A stretch of 64,000 nucleotides of DNA from Vitrella brassicaformis (Eukaryota > Sar > Vitrellaceae), in contig CDMY01000193.1 of NCBI GenBank assembly GCA_001179505.1, positions 1 to 64,000 of the forward strand. The letters are read 5' to 3'. This document shows, in pieces, positions 24,401 through 34,259 of the stretch. Position 1 is the first letter of the stretch; every line of letters starts with the position of its first letter. The notes under the pieces are model-generated. The model was given only the letters and a program-made list of their open reading frames with translations. It did not search any database and had not been told where the DNA came from. A program made the position numbers and the translations under genes.

Positions 24401-27400
24401 CTCCTCTGCCTCCTCCTCGTCCTCTTCCTCCTCCTCGCCGACATCCCGGATGAGCCCCCTGGCCTTGTCCTCGATGCTCTTGACCCACCGCTCCTGCAGC
24501 TCCGGTGTGGGCGCCGTGGCCGCCGCCGACACCGCCCACAGCAGGTTGGACTCAGCCAGTGTGTTCCACATCATCAGATTCAGCTCGTCAATCGAGTGTG
24601 TCATGCCGTGGTCTGACACACACATAGGCAGTCAGTCAGACACACACAGATCAGATGGCATGGCATGGAGAGTTTCTCGTGGTTGGTGCGAGAGTGGAGT
24701 GAGCCAGCGTACCCTCAGCGAACTTCTGAGAGTTGGCGAGCGGGTCATCGCCCTGTTCAGGGAGGGGAGGGAGGGAGGGAAGACACATACATTGATGGTG
24801 TGTGTGGTGTTCGCCCGTGTGTTTTGATCGGTGGCTTACTTTGCAGAATTCCATGGTGGTGCTGGTCTCTGGACTGTGTTTGCCGCACTCGATGGTGAAC
24901 ATCATGACCACATTGCGCTCCTGCGGCCCGACCTCCTCCTCCTCACCCTCTCCAACACCCTTCTCGCCATCTGACCAAGCAACATAGCACAGCACAGCAC
25001 AGGTGGGGACTCATCTGCAGGGCGTCTTGGTTGTTGTGTGTGGTCCAATCAGGCGTCTGTCTCACCGACCTTCCAGGGCGTCAGCCGATCCCTTGTCGGC
25101 CTCCCCCTTGGCCCCTGCCTTGACCGGACGGTATTCCATCAAATTGTCACGGCTGCCCCCTCCCCGGCCGCGACGCTGTCGCCCCTCGCGCCTCCCTCGA
25201 CCTTTGCCGCCCCTCTCCTTGGAACCACCAGCACCTGCAGGGGCCGGTGGTGGCGCACCTGCTGCTGCAGCACTGGCGCTGCCCGCAGCAGCAGCTGCTG
25301 CCACTGCGGTGGCTGCAGCGGCCCCAGCCTTCGGTTTGGCCGACCAGATGGTGATTGTCCGTCCCTTGGCGCCACCACCACCTCCGCCCAGCTGTTGCTG
25401 CTGCTGGGCCTGTGGCTGTGGCTGTGGCTGTGGCTGTGGCTGTGGCTGCTGTTGTTGCTGCTGTGTAGTGGTGGTGACGGTGGCGCTGCTGTCCTGCTTG
25501 CTGACTTCGCCCTTCTTGCTGCTCCTGCGGCGGCCGCGGCGGCCGCTCTTACCCGTCGCCGCATTCGCATTGGCGGCCGTTGGTGGCTGGCCCTCAGTGG
25601 GACCATCCTGCTGCTGGCCGGCGGCGGCTGCAGCTGCAGCTGCAGGTGGCTCGGCGTTGGCAGAGAGAGCGACGGCCTCGGTGGCGGCTTGAAGGTCGGC
25701 GGGGGTGGGTGCGCGGGAGGAGTTGGGGGAGCTGTCGTCATCGTACGCGTGCCACGCCTGCAGTCCAGTCAGTCCAGGACAGACAGACAGACACAGACAT
25801 TGACGTAATGTCGTGGCGTCTCATGTGGGTGCAGTGCAGTGCATGGGCTGGATCGGATCGGATCAGTGTGCCTGCCGAATGAAAATCTCTATCGCATTGC
25901 ACGCACCTTAGGGCTCTTGAAGGATGGCGTGACCTTCTTCTCGGCCGTTGCGGCGCCAGGCAGCCGCACCTGGCTGCCGTTCAGCTGCCCCACACCACCT
26001 GCAGCAGCAGCCGGGCCACTGGCCGATGACGATGCACCAGCAGCAGCGGCTGCTGCGGGCTGTCCCTGCTGCTGCTGCTGTCTTGTCGTTTGGTGCTCTT
26101 TTGATGGCTCGTATCGCTGGACGCCTCGGCCACGGCGGTCGGTTTCCTTGGCCCGGCCGCCCTTGGGCTCACGGCCACCACGGCTAGGAGGAGCTGAGCA
26201 GGCAAGGACAGGACGGACACACACATGGATGGGATGACAGACAAGAATGTGTTTGTGTTTCCTTCTCTCTCTCTGCTTAGAGAGCTCACCTTCTTTGGGC
26301 TTCGGAGCAGCTTGCTGCTGCTGCTGCTGCTGCTGTGACACGACAATTTCCTCTGCAGGCCTGCTTGCACTCTCAATGACGTCCCGGTCCCTGCCACGGC
26401 CCCTCCCTCCTCTGCCGCGACCTCCTCGCCCACCACCACCGCCCACTGGATAATGCCCACCATCATCCTGCCCGTCGTCGTAGTCATGAACTCGCTGCTG
26501 CTGCTGCTGCTGGTGACGATCGCCCCCTCCACCAGCAGCCGTGGCCAGCCCTCGGCCACGACCGCCGCTGCCACCACCTCGCCCGCCTCTTCCGTAGTCA
26601 TGATCAACGCGGCCTCCGCCCCGCTGCCCGCCTGCACCGCGTCTGTTGCCCAACCCCCCTCTGCCCATCATGTGCTCTGGGTAGTCGTGATACGTGTCGT
26701 ACTGGTTGGGCGGGGGGTTGGGCGGCACTGGAGGGGCCGGGAAGGGGTGGAATGATGGCGAAGACGGCTGCTGCTTGGCCATGCCATGGCTTGGTCCGGT
26801 GCGACGGTGGTCGCTTCCCGACTGGCGCACGCCGATGTCCATGAGCTGCTGCTGCACGTTGGGCGGATGTCGGGTGTCGCTGCGGGGAGGGGCGTTGGCG
26901 CGATTCAGAATGCGCGGGCCGCCCTGGTCCTGCTGGTCGTAGGTGTCGTAGAACGGACGGCCTCCTCGGTGGCCACCGGGGCCGCCGTATGACGAATCTG
27001 AACGTGAGCCAGACACACACCAACCCACAAACAACAGCATGGCATGCAAGACGGACCCACTGACTGTCTCTGTCTGTCGCGTCTGCCTCAAGGTTTTGTC
27101 TCTCCCCTCCCCTACCCATGGTTCTGTTTCGGTTGCGGGCGCGTGCAGCGGCGTTGGTCTCCCACTCGGCCTCGAGGTCGGTCTGGAACTTTGCACCCGG
27201 CATGTCGGGCGGGGCCCGATGCTGCGGCGCTGATGGAGGGTTCGGTGGCGCCACGGGCGGCGCGGGACGGCCGCCACGGTACGGCTGTCGGTCCCCGCCC
27301 GAGTCCCAGCGGCTGTCGTTGCGCTGGTTGTAGTAGTTGTCGGGGTTGGTGGCGTAGGCGGGTCGGATGATGGTGGGAGGAGGGTGGGGGGAGGGAGTCG

Positions 27401-28370
27401 GGCCGGTGGGCGACCGTTCGTACGCCGGCTGGATGATCTGGGGTGGGGGAAACGTCTGCTGCTGACGCATGCCGCCTCCACCACCACCAGCACAAGCACC
27501 AGCAGCACCCCGTCCACCTCCGCGAGGACTATCGCGCCGCCACGAGTCGTGTTGTTGGTCTGTCTGCTGGGACCAGCCACTTCTGTCTGTGTCGCGTCCG
27601 CCGCCTCCTCCTCCTCTCATGTGGCTGGGCGGTGGGGGTGGCGGGACGTTCGGGGGTGGGAAGGGGGGAGGGTGGTCCGGGGGCGATGAGGGAATGTGCT
27701 CGCGGCCGCCGGCACGGACCGCAGGAGGGATGTACCGGGGCTGCTCGGGACGCTTCGGGCGGTCGTCGCGGTCAAGACGCTGCACACATACACACGTACG
27801 AGACAGACGGGGGACAGCCAGTTGTCTATGTGTCTGTCTTTTCTGCCTGTCTGTCTGTGTTGCTGCCCTGCCTGTGTGGTATGGTGTTGTGTTGTGTTGT
27901 GTTGTTTGTACGTCGTGTGCGTTATTCTGTCTGCCCTGTGCGGCGTTCATCATTTGGTCGGCGTACATGCCCCGGCTGTTGACGTGCACATTGCGGTCCG
28001 ACCCCTGCCCGTAGTCCGGCGATGGGGAGGGCCGGTCCTCGTACCGATCCTGACGGTATGAGGGGCCTCCACGGTCCTCGCGGTCATAGTCCCGACTGTC
28101 GCGACCATACCGGGTGGCACTGCCAGTGGCCGTATGTCTGTCCTCCTGCAGCAGACACACACAGAGAGGACGCCACACCACACCACACAGCATGCAGGTG
28201 CAGTGAGTGCATGTGCAGGTGATGAGTGCGCGTGTGGTCTGGTGTGGTGCAGTGCATGCCTGTTTGGGACGGCGCCAGTCGTCATCTTGGCGTCGCCAGT
28301 CGTCATTGCGGTCGTTGCGACGCCAGTCGTCCTGCTGGTGGCCGTACCCACCCCCTCGGTAGCGGGACAT
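21489..28370 (-). CDS. Disordered RGG/Q-rich protein with tandem 40-residue repeat exons (1,735 aa)
   Basis: Eighteen exons on the minus strand: 28370-28260, 28145-27912, 27779-27116, 26997-26290, 26193-25907, 25757-25070, 24970-24840, 24752-24713, 24612-24305, 24176-24019, 23917-23331, 23241-23159, 23070-22951, 22897-22778, 22717-22598, 22510-22391, 22320-22284, 22180-21489 (5,208 nt, in frame). Family not recognised. Residues 1 to about 890 are rich in RGG/GRGR, Pro, Gln and Ala runs, typical of RNA-binding disordered proteins. A short ordered-looking stretch (about 897-985: RNVVMMFTIECGKH, LNLMMWNTLAESNLLWAV) follows, then long Glu-rich runs. Residues about 1298-1512 are a 40-residue repeat (consensus ADEREAAETASEVADD, then ATHEAHVMAE), one repeat per 120-nt exon. 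The tail is Ala/Thr/Gln-rich. A role in RNA granules is only a guess. Intron 1 has a GC donor. Confidence 0.75.
22284..23241 (-). repeat. Tandem exon array, 120-nt unit
   Basis: Four complete 120-nt exons (23070-22951, 22897-22778, 22717-22598, 22510-22391), all phase 0, plus partial units at 23241-23159 and 22320-22284. Each encodes the same helical 40-residue repeat. Introns are duplicated too: 22511-22597 and 23071-23158 are nearly identical, so whole exon-intron blocks were copied recently. Confidence 0.92.
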
Positions 28371-28814
28371 GGCTGCTATTACTGATGGATGACTCCCTTC
28401 CACGAGACAGCGCCGCTCAGCCCCGGCGATCGATTTCCCTCTACCGTCGCACTGTCTTCCGCACACCAGACGGGCGATGGATGCCCTCACACACCGATGG
28501 AACACTCAGCCACGCAGCGCAGCCACGACAAACGACAGTGGTGCCGGTGGCAAGAGCTACGCGAGGGACGTCAGAAGGCCGCAGAGACCGCCTCACTGAG
28601 GCGAGATGGGAGCTGGTGTTGGTGCGTGAGCCGCCGGGCAGGGAAGGGATGCCGTCTGGTCACTGGAAAAAGTCAGCTCGCTCACCACAGATCTTAAAAC
28701 AGCACACCGCTCACAAAGCAACGCCGCATCGCATGCGCAACGCAGAGGAAAGGGCTGCGAGCTAAGCTGCGAGCCTCAGGCACGGGGGAAGGTCCTGGAG
28801 GCGTCTGGTTGAGG
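28371..28814. promoter_or_regulatory. Head-to-head interval, RGG protein (-) and VKOR (+)
   Basis: 444 bp between the two ATGs. No coding exon is seen and no named promoter element stands out. It probably holds both promoters and 5' UTRs, inferred from orientation only. Confidence 0.35.
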
Positions 28815-29554
28815 ATGAGTGTGTTGAGAGCGGTGACGTTTGTGTTTCTTGGCGTGTGTGGGATCTGCGTATCTCTGTACGCCATCCACGTGGAGGAGAT
28901 GGCCAAGGTGCCGGGCTACGTCGCCTCATGCGACTTTGGCAAGTTTGCCTCATGCTCACGGGTACCTACCCTGCGCACAGTCCAAAGCCGCCAAAAGCAA
29001 TGGATGGCCGGATGCTGCATGCTGCATGTGAATGCAATGTGTTTGTTGTGTGCAGGTCTTGTCGAGCGAGTATTCTCACTTCTTGCGGTGGGCCGGTGCG
29101 GTGCCGCGGAACCACCCACTCGACGTGTCAAACGCCGTGCTCGGTGGGAACGGAACGCATTGCAAAGTCAGGGCCAGCCATGGGAGATCTCGATTGGTGC
29201 CTGTGTGTGTGTGTCAGGTGTGATGTTTTACGTGCTGATAGTTCTGTTTCCGTTGATCCCGGGTCGTGGCAAGAGGCTGGGCTACCTGCTCATGTGCACA
29301 CTCTCGCTGGTGGGTGAGGCTGGTGGTGGTGAGCCTGGCCGTGTTTCCGCGCCACTCGTGTGTGTGTGTGTATATGACTGACTGGCTGTGTGTGTGTGTG
29401 TGTGTTTAGGCCTTCAGCGTCTTCCTGGCGTACATCCTCTATTTCATCCTTGTCGATTTCTGCGCCGTCTGCGTGTCCACATACGTCGTAAGCACACAAA
29501 GGCAGACAGACAGGCAAACAGACACCCAAACGGGGAAACACAGGCCAAAGCCAT

Positions 29555-29590
<36 letters not shown>

Positions 29591-29692
29591 GTGGTATGTG
29601 CGCGGCAGTTGAATACTCTGATATTCCTGGCGGTGCTGCGCGAGTATCGAAGCCCGCCGACAGCACCCAAAGCGAAGAAGAAGGCAACGTGA
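28815..29692 (+). CDS. Vitamin K epoxide reductase family protein (VKOR, 162 aa)
   Basis: Five exons: 28815-28961, 29056-29143, 29218-29309, 29410-29487, 29609-29692 (489 nt, in frame). VKOR enzymes are membrane thiol-disulfide oxidoreductases that reduce quinones while oxidising partner thioredoxins. The length matches animal VKORC1. Seen: an N-terminal membrane helix, the loop cysteines C39 and C47 in CDFGKFASCSR, a conserved Ser/Asn region (DVSNAVLGVMFY), and the active CXXC as CAVC at 127-130 in the last helix, followed by STYVLNT. The lysine-rich tail (KAKKK) could be an ER-retention type signal. No fused thioredoxin domain is present, unlike plant and cyanobacterial VKORs. It ends with TGA 66 bp before the assembly gap. 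Confidence 0.94.
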
Positions 29693-30642
29693 GTGATTGA
29701 TGGCGGGGCACGACCAGACCAGCTGCATGGGCGAATTCAGGAGGGAGAGCGGGGCGGGNNNNNNNNNNNNNNNNNNNNNNNNNNNNNNNNNNNNNNNNNN
29801 NNNNNNNNNNNNNNNNNNNNNNNNNNNNNNNNNNNNNNNNNNNNNNNNNNNNNNNNNNNNNNNNNNNNNNNNNNNNNNNNNNNNNNNNNNNNNNNNNNNN
29901 NNNNNNNNNNNNNNNNNNNNNNNNNNNNNNNNNNNNNNNNNNNNNNNNNNNNNNNNNNNNNNNNNNNNNNNNNNNNNNNNNNNNNNNNNNNNNNNNNNNN
30001 NNNNNNNNNNNNNNNNNNNNNNNNNNNNNNNNNNNNNNNNNNNNNNNNNNNNNNNNNNTTCAGTTGTTTGCGGGGTGTTGTTTGTCCGTCGATTCGAGCC
30101 GATTTGTCTGTGTAGCATAGCATGCTTGTGTAGGTGTGGCTGGCGAGCTGAGGGACTGACTCTTTTTCGTGTGCATACTCTGTCTGTATGTGTCGATGTC
30201 TGTGATCATGAATTTAATACATGAATGAATGAGTCGGTGCCGTGTCAGTCATCCACTTCGCGCCATTCCTCCTGTCAATCTCTCCCATGAATGGACACGC
30301 AGACACACACACACACACACGACAGGAGACAGACAGACCGATTTGCCCAGCCCCAGCCAGTGAGGCTCTCTCTCTACAATGGGCGCAAAAATCGACGATC
30401 GCCGGTCGCCCCTCGTGGCACGGCACAACACATGCACCAACACCATGCGAACAGCAGAGACAGGGCAACCGCATCTGCAGGCGAGGACAGAAATACCCGA
30501 TAGACACAGGCCCCTCGGTTCTCTGATCCACCAGCAGAACCACACAAACATACTGAGTGAACATCTACGAGAAGAATGCAAGCAAGGTGATTCAGTTCAT
30601 TTGCTTTGCTCACCATCAGTCAACGGCCTGTGTGTGGTCTGT
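29693..30642. other. Convergent intergenic containing the assembly gap
   Basis: Lies between the VKOR 3' end and the 3' end of the broken Kazal copy. Apart from the unknown bases it holds (CA)n and simple repeats. Reading frames that cross the gap are artefacts of unknown bases. No gene is supported. Confidence 0.55.
29759..30058. other. Assembly gap (300 N)
   Basis: Exactly 300 unknown bases. The true length is not known. The gap starts after a GGAGAGCGGGGCGGG tract, the sort of sequence that breaks assemblies. Confidence 0.99.
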
Positions 30643-31596
30643 CTAGCGTCGGAAATTCTTCCGTGGACACCGATGGCCCCTCCTCCGCACCCTCAGCCTT
30701 GGATACCTCTTCCTGGCGCACTTGAACTCACACATGCTCTTGAAAGTCAGGCCGACGCTGCTGCATATTGTCTCGGGCTTGTGGTCCTCCGGGAGACACC
30801 CCACCCCGACCCCTGCAAGCTGCGACGCCAAAAGCCCCGGGGGAAGCCCGACGCCTTCTTCGTTGCCTGGGCTGGGACGCGGGCTGGGAGCTTGCTCTCC
30901 AGCGGCCGGCTGTAGCAGGGTAAGCCCCGCCTCCTGATTGTCAGAGTCGGGTACCGACACTGTGCACACACACACAGAGAGAGAAGCGGCGGGAGGATGG
31001 GGGGAGACACGTCGCGTCACACAATGGTGGTCTGTGCTCACTTGTGCGCGGCGGAAGGCGCACAGGTTTTGGTAGCTCAGCCCCATACTGCTTCAGATGG
31101 GCAGCGGCGGGTAGGCCGCGGGGTTGCACGTGCACTCAACACGGCCCAGCAGCCGTATTGTGGCCTTCATGTCGGCAACCGACTCCTTTTTGATGCCTTC
31201 TTCGCATGTATCCTCCCCGATGAGTCTGAGCTTTGTGTTATCGCAGCGCATTTTCTCGAATTGGCACCGGTTGGCCACAGTGAATGCGCGCAGGCCGTCG
31301 GCCGCACACACGGGCCGCTGGGAAGCTGGGCAGGGCAGCCGACGGAAGACAAAGCAGTAACCGGACACATCTGCGGGATGACACACGGCCGACACACACA
31401 ACAGATCCATCGGTGTGTGTCCCTATGTGTGTGGTGCATCCCTCCACCCACAGATGGCGTGTCGGGGGCGATGCTCACCTTTGTTTGTCGGCGATGGGCT
31501 CTCCTCTTTGTTATTCTCGTCGATGAACAGATCCTGGGCCAAACACAGACCCAACAAACAACCAAATAGACACAATAAGCACGACTTTCCTCTCAT
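30643..31596 (-). pseudogene. Broken partial copy of the Kazal inhibitor gene
   Basis: Exons 31596-31479 and 31370-31042 reproduce exons 1-2 of the Kazal gene at 13772 almost base for base, including the intron between them, in the opposite orientation. The copy starts with a similar signal peptide (FGCLLGLCLAQDLF) and the first Kazal domain is intact. In the next domain, where the family has Cys in the P-V/I-C core, the codon is TGA (31093-31095). The frame then continues as SSMGLSYQNLCAF, and after an intron the domain ends with CRYPTLTI. A further frame change is needed to reach a last Kazal domain (ICSSVGLTF, CEFKCA) that ends at 30643. Two lesions suggest a pseudogene. A sequence error or TGA readthrough is possible but less likely, because TGA is a normal stop in neighbouring genes. 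Confidence 0.8.
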
Positions 31597-31742
31597 CCGG
31601 AAAAGGTCGATCCGTCCGGGGCCTGAGCCAGCCGTTGGGGGCAGTGCCTTCCCTTCGCCCCCTCTCCCTCTACTAGCTTCGTGGTGTAGGCGGCGAACTT
31701 CTCGGCGAATTCCTTGGTGTACTTGGCGCAGTCGGCACTAGC
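31594..31742 (-). other. Orphan exon-like coding fragment
   Basis: On the minus strand, a good acceptor (TGTGTGCAG) is followed by an open frame with strongly GC3-biased codons (SADCAKYTKEFAEKF and so on) that ends in TGA at 31594. It touches the start of the broken Kazal copy. No upstream exon is found because the CAP gene occupies the other side. It could be the severed last exon of a lost gene or an exon of an unknown minus-strand gene. Confidence 0.35.
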
Positions 31743-31780
31743 TGCACACAATCAGCGTGACCGCCTGCCTCCCAGCATCG

Positions 31781-33816
31781 ATGGTCCCTTCCTCCGGCTT
31801 GGCTGTGTGGGCCGTGTGTTTGGTGAGCTGTGTGGTGTCTGCGGCGTCGTCTCCTGTGGCTGCGGGATTGACAGCCGAGGGCGATGACAAGACCTGGACC
31901 GTCGCCCACAACAAATATCGCTGTCTGCACGGCGGGCCTTATCTGACGTGGAACCAGTGGGTGGCCGACTCAGGTGAACACTTTTCTCTGCATGGTGTTT
32001 CAATCTGCGGATCGTTTGGCTTGTCCTTCCGCCTTCGTCCCTCTCGCGCCTGCGTGCAGCACAAGAATGGTCCAACAAGCTGAAGTCGGGAGAAGAGTCC
32101 GGACATTCTAAGTCATACAATCTTGGACCACCTCAGGGGCCGGCAGGTGGGTAGACGACACAGCAGTGTGTGTGTCCATCGGGCAGGCAGACACGCCTGC
32201 ACTGTCTCAATCTTCCCCTTGCCTGCTGCGCCTGTCTCATTTCCGTGTAGGGGAGAACCTGGCATGGGGCCACCGCGATCAGGAGCACGCCACATCTGCC
32301 TGGTATTAGGTCGCCGTGACGATTGCTGCTAGGCGGCATGCAAGTGTGCACTTTGCGTGAGGATTTATGGACATATAGGTACAACGAGTACGACCTGTGG
32401 ATCGAGACGTCGCAGGACAGCTTCAGCTCTGGCACCGGGTGGGTGGGTGGGTGGGTGGGCGATCCACTCGGATGCTCTCTGCCAGGAAATGGTCACGTGT
32501 GCACTGCACGTTCTATATTGTTTGTGTCTTTCTTTGTCCCTCCTTTTGTTCTAGCCACTTCACTGGTAGGTGAGGTCGCTTATCCCGACGTTGATTGAGA
32601 CACATCACCAGGAGATGTCGATTTTCTGTCGTCTGTCTCTCTCGCCGTGGCAGCGATGGTGTGGAAGGGTGTGCGGCAGCTGGGGTGCGGCACAGCCGAA
32701 AGAACATACACCTGCAGATACAAAGCCAGGGACAAGATGGTAAGGTACCGAGGCGCACTACCGCAGCCGCATAGATGTTCTTGTCTGTCTCATGGACTCT
32801 GCGTGTCCTCTCCCTGCCTGCAGGGCAAGGACACGCCAAATATGGGCGGGGGTTACACCACCCAGGTGCCGAAACGAGGCAGCAGATCGGAAAAGGAGTG
32901 CGAAGAGGAAGCCGAGTACATCTGGTGTAAGTCTACCTGCATGCACCAAGGCCGCGTGAAGCATCTCTTGCACCGTCTCTCACTCTCTCTCTACCTTTGT
33001 TGTCTGTCTGTCTGTCTGTCTGTCCGGCGTATCAGATCTTGTGAAGAACTACACAGCTGAGCTGAAAGAGTACTGCGGCTCGGCTCAGGTACCTTAGCAG
33101 AGACACACTTACTTCTCCGCCACAGAGACACTGCGCGCCTGCATGTTCTGTCTTGGATGGACAGAGCGCCTACATCGCCGCTGCCCAAATGTGGCTGACG
33201 ATGAAGACTGACTGACTGACATGCATCAGCTTTATCCATCCCTGCCTGCCTCAATGGCCATGTTTTTCGCCTGTCTTTCTCATAGGTACGACGAGTACGC
33301 TGCTCAGAACATCACCGCACCTGACAACCCCGCGGACCAGCCCATCATCGCCAGAGACTGGGAGCGCTTCACAAACGCTCTCGACATCTCACAGGGAGAT
33401 CGGGTGGGCACCGCACTCTGACTGACACAACACTCACTCGTGGAGAGAGCCTCGAGTGGTGTCCTGCCCAGCCATTGCTTCTATCGTGTGTGTCCGTGTG
33501 TCGTCTGATTGATGGGATGGATGCCTGCAGGCACGACTGCTGGCGATCATGGACAGGAGCGAGGATGGCGAGATCAGCAACGAGGAATTCATGTTTGTTG
33601 CCGACGGTCGGTCTGCGGAGACTACGATGTGCTCAAGGATGGATGTCTCTGTCCATGTGTGCAGATGGTGTGGGGGCTTGGAAGAACAATCGTCTTTGCA
33701 GCTTCGGCACAGGCGTTGACGACACTGACCTGTACAGCGACAGCGTGAGACGCGCGCCGCTTGGGCTGCTCTCTGCCACGATTGCTCTCTTCAGTGTGGG
33801 GGTGTGGGTGAGCTAG
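31781..33816 (+). CDS. Secreted CAP/SCP-domain protein with EF-hand and hydrophobic C-terminus (338 aa)
   Basis: Twelve exons: 31781-31973, 32060-32146, 32251-32302, 32379-32438, 32555-32565, 32654-32739, 32824-32926, 33036-33088, 33165-33190, 33286-33403, 33531-33606, 33665-33816 (1,017 nt, in frame). A signal peptide is followed by a CAP (CRISP/antigen-5/PR-1) domain, residues about 45-195: AHNKYRCLHG, WNQWVADSAQEWSNKL, GENLAWG, GHFTAMVWKGVRQLGCG. CAP proteins act outside cells in defence, sterol binding or signalling. Then comes a helical segment with one EF-hand loop DRSEDGEISNEEF (calcium ligands at 1, 3, 5, 7, 9, 12) and a weaker Asp-rich DDTDLYSD. The last 20 residues are hydrophobic, as in a GPI-anchor signal or membrane tail. 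Exon 5 is only 11 nt and encodes the conserved HFT. An earlier stop at 33213 arises if intron 9 is retained. Confidence 0.85.
32555..32565 (+). other. 11-nt microexon of the CAP gene
   Basis: The exon is C-CAC-TTC-ACT-G between a CTAG acceptor and a GTAGGT donor. It joins GG| and |CG of the flanking exons to give GHFTAM, the hallmark CAP signature. Skipping it would shift the frame (11 is not a multiple of 3). Confidence 0.85.
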
Positions 33817-34259
33817 ACTGACCGATGGATGCGATTTATAAGCTGCATGGACTGGATGCCTGGACTGGATGCCTGGTCTCATTTGGCAACTTGATCTTCA
33901 CGCCCAGCGCTAGCCTCTAGCGAGTGCCATGTCATGTCATGTCATGCTGCGAATGAGTGAGCGTGACAAGAGCAGCGAGTTGTAGCTATGGTTGCCGTAG
34001 GTTGACTGATTGACAGAGAGCGGACAAATACGTGATTGAGCGGTTGCGATGAATGAGAGTCCACATCACACGTCGATCGACACACCGACACACTATCAAT
34101 CACATCAATCACATCAGATCGATACCCTATCCACACACGCGGTGTGCACTCCTTCCCACGCCACTCCACGCGACTCGACGCGACATCAAATGCAGCCAGC
34201 CAGCCACTGTGAGAGAGAGTGAGTGAATGAATTAGTCAGTCAGTCAGTCAGTCAGTGAG
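33817..34259. other. Convergent intergenic, CAP 3' / GH17 3'
   Basis: 443 bp shared as 3' flank by the two convergent genes. It contains simple repeats (CATGT, GTCA) and nothing that resembles an exon or RNA gene. Confidence 0.5.

Noticed and set aside
29444-30224. Open frames running through the N gap
   Set aside because: They are continuous only because unknown bases contain no stops.
33165-33215. Terminal CAP exon ending at TGA 33213
   Set aside because: A donor at 33191 joins in frame to four more exons encoding an EF-hand. The short form is kept only as a possible isoform.
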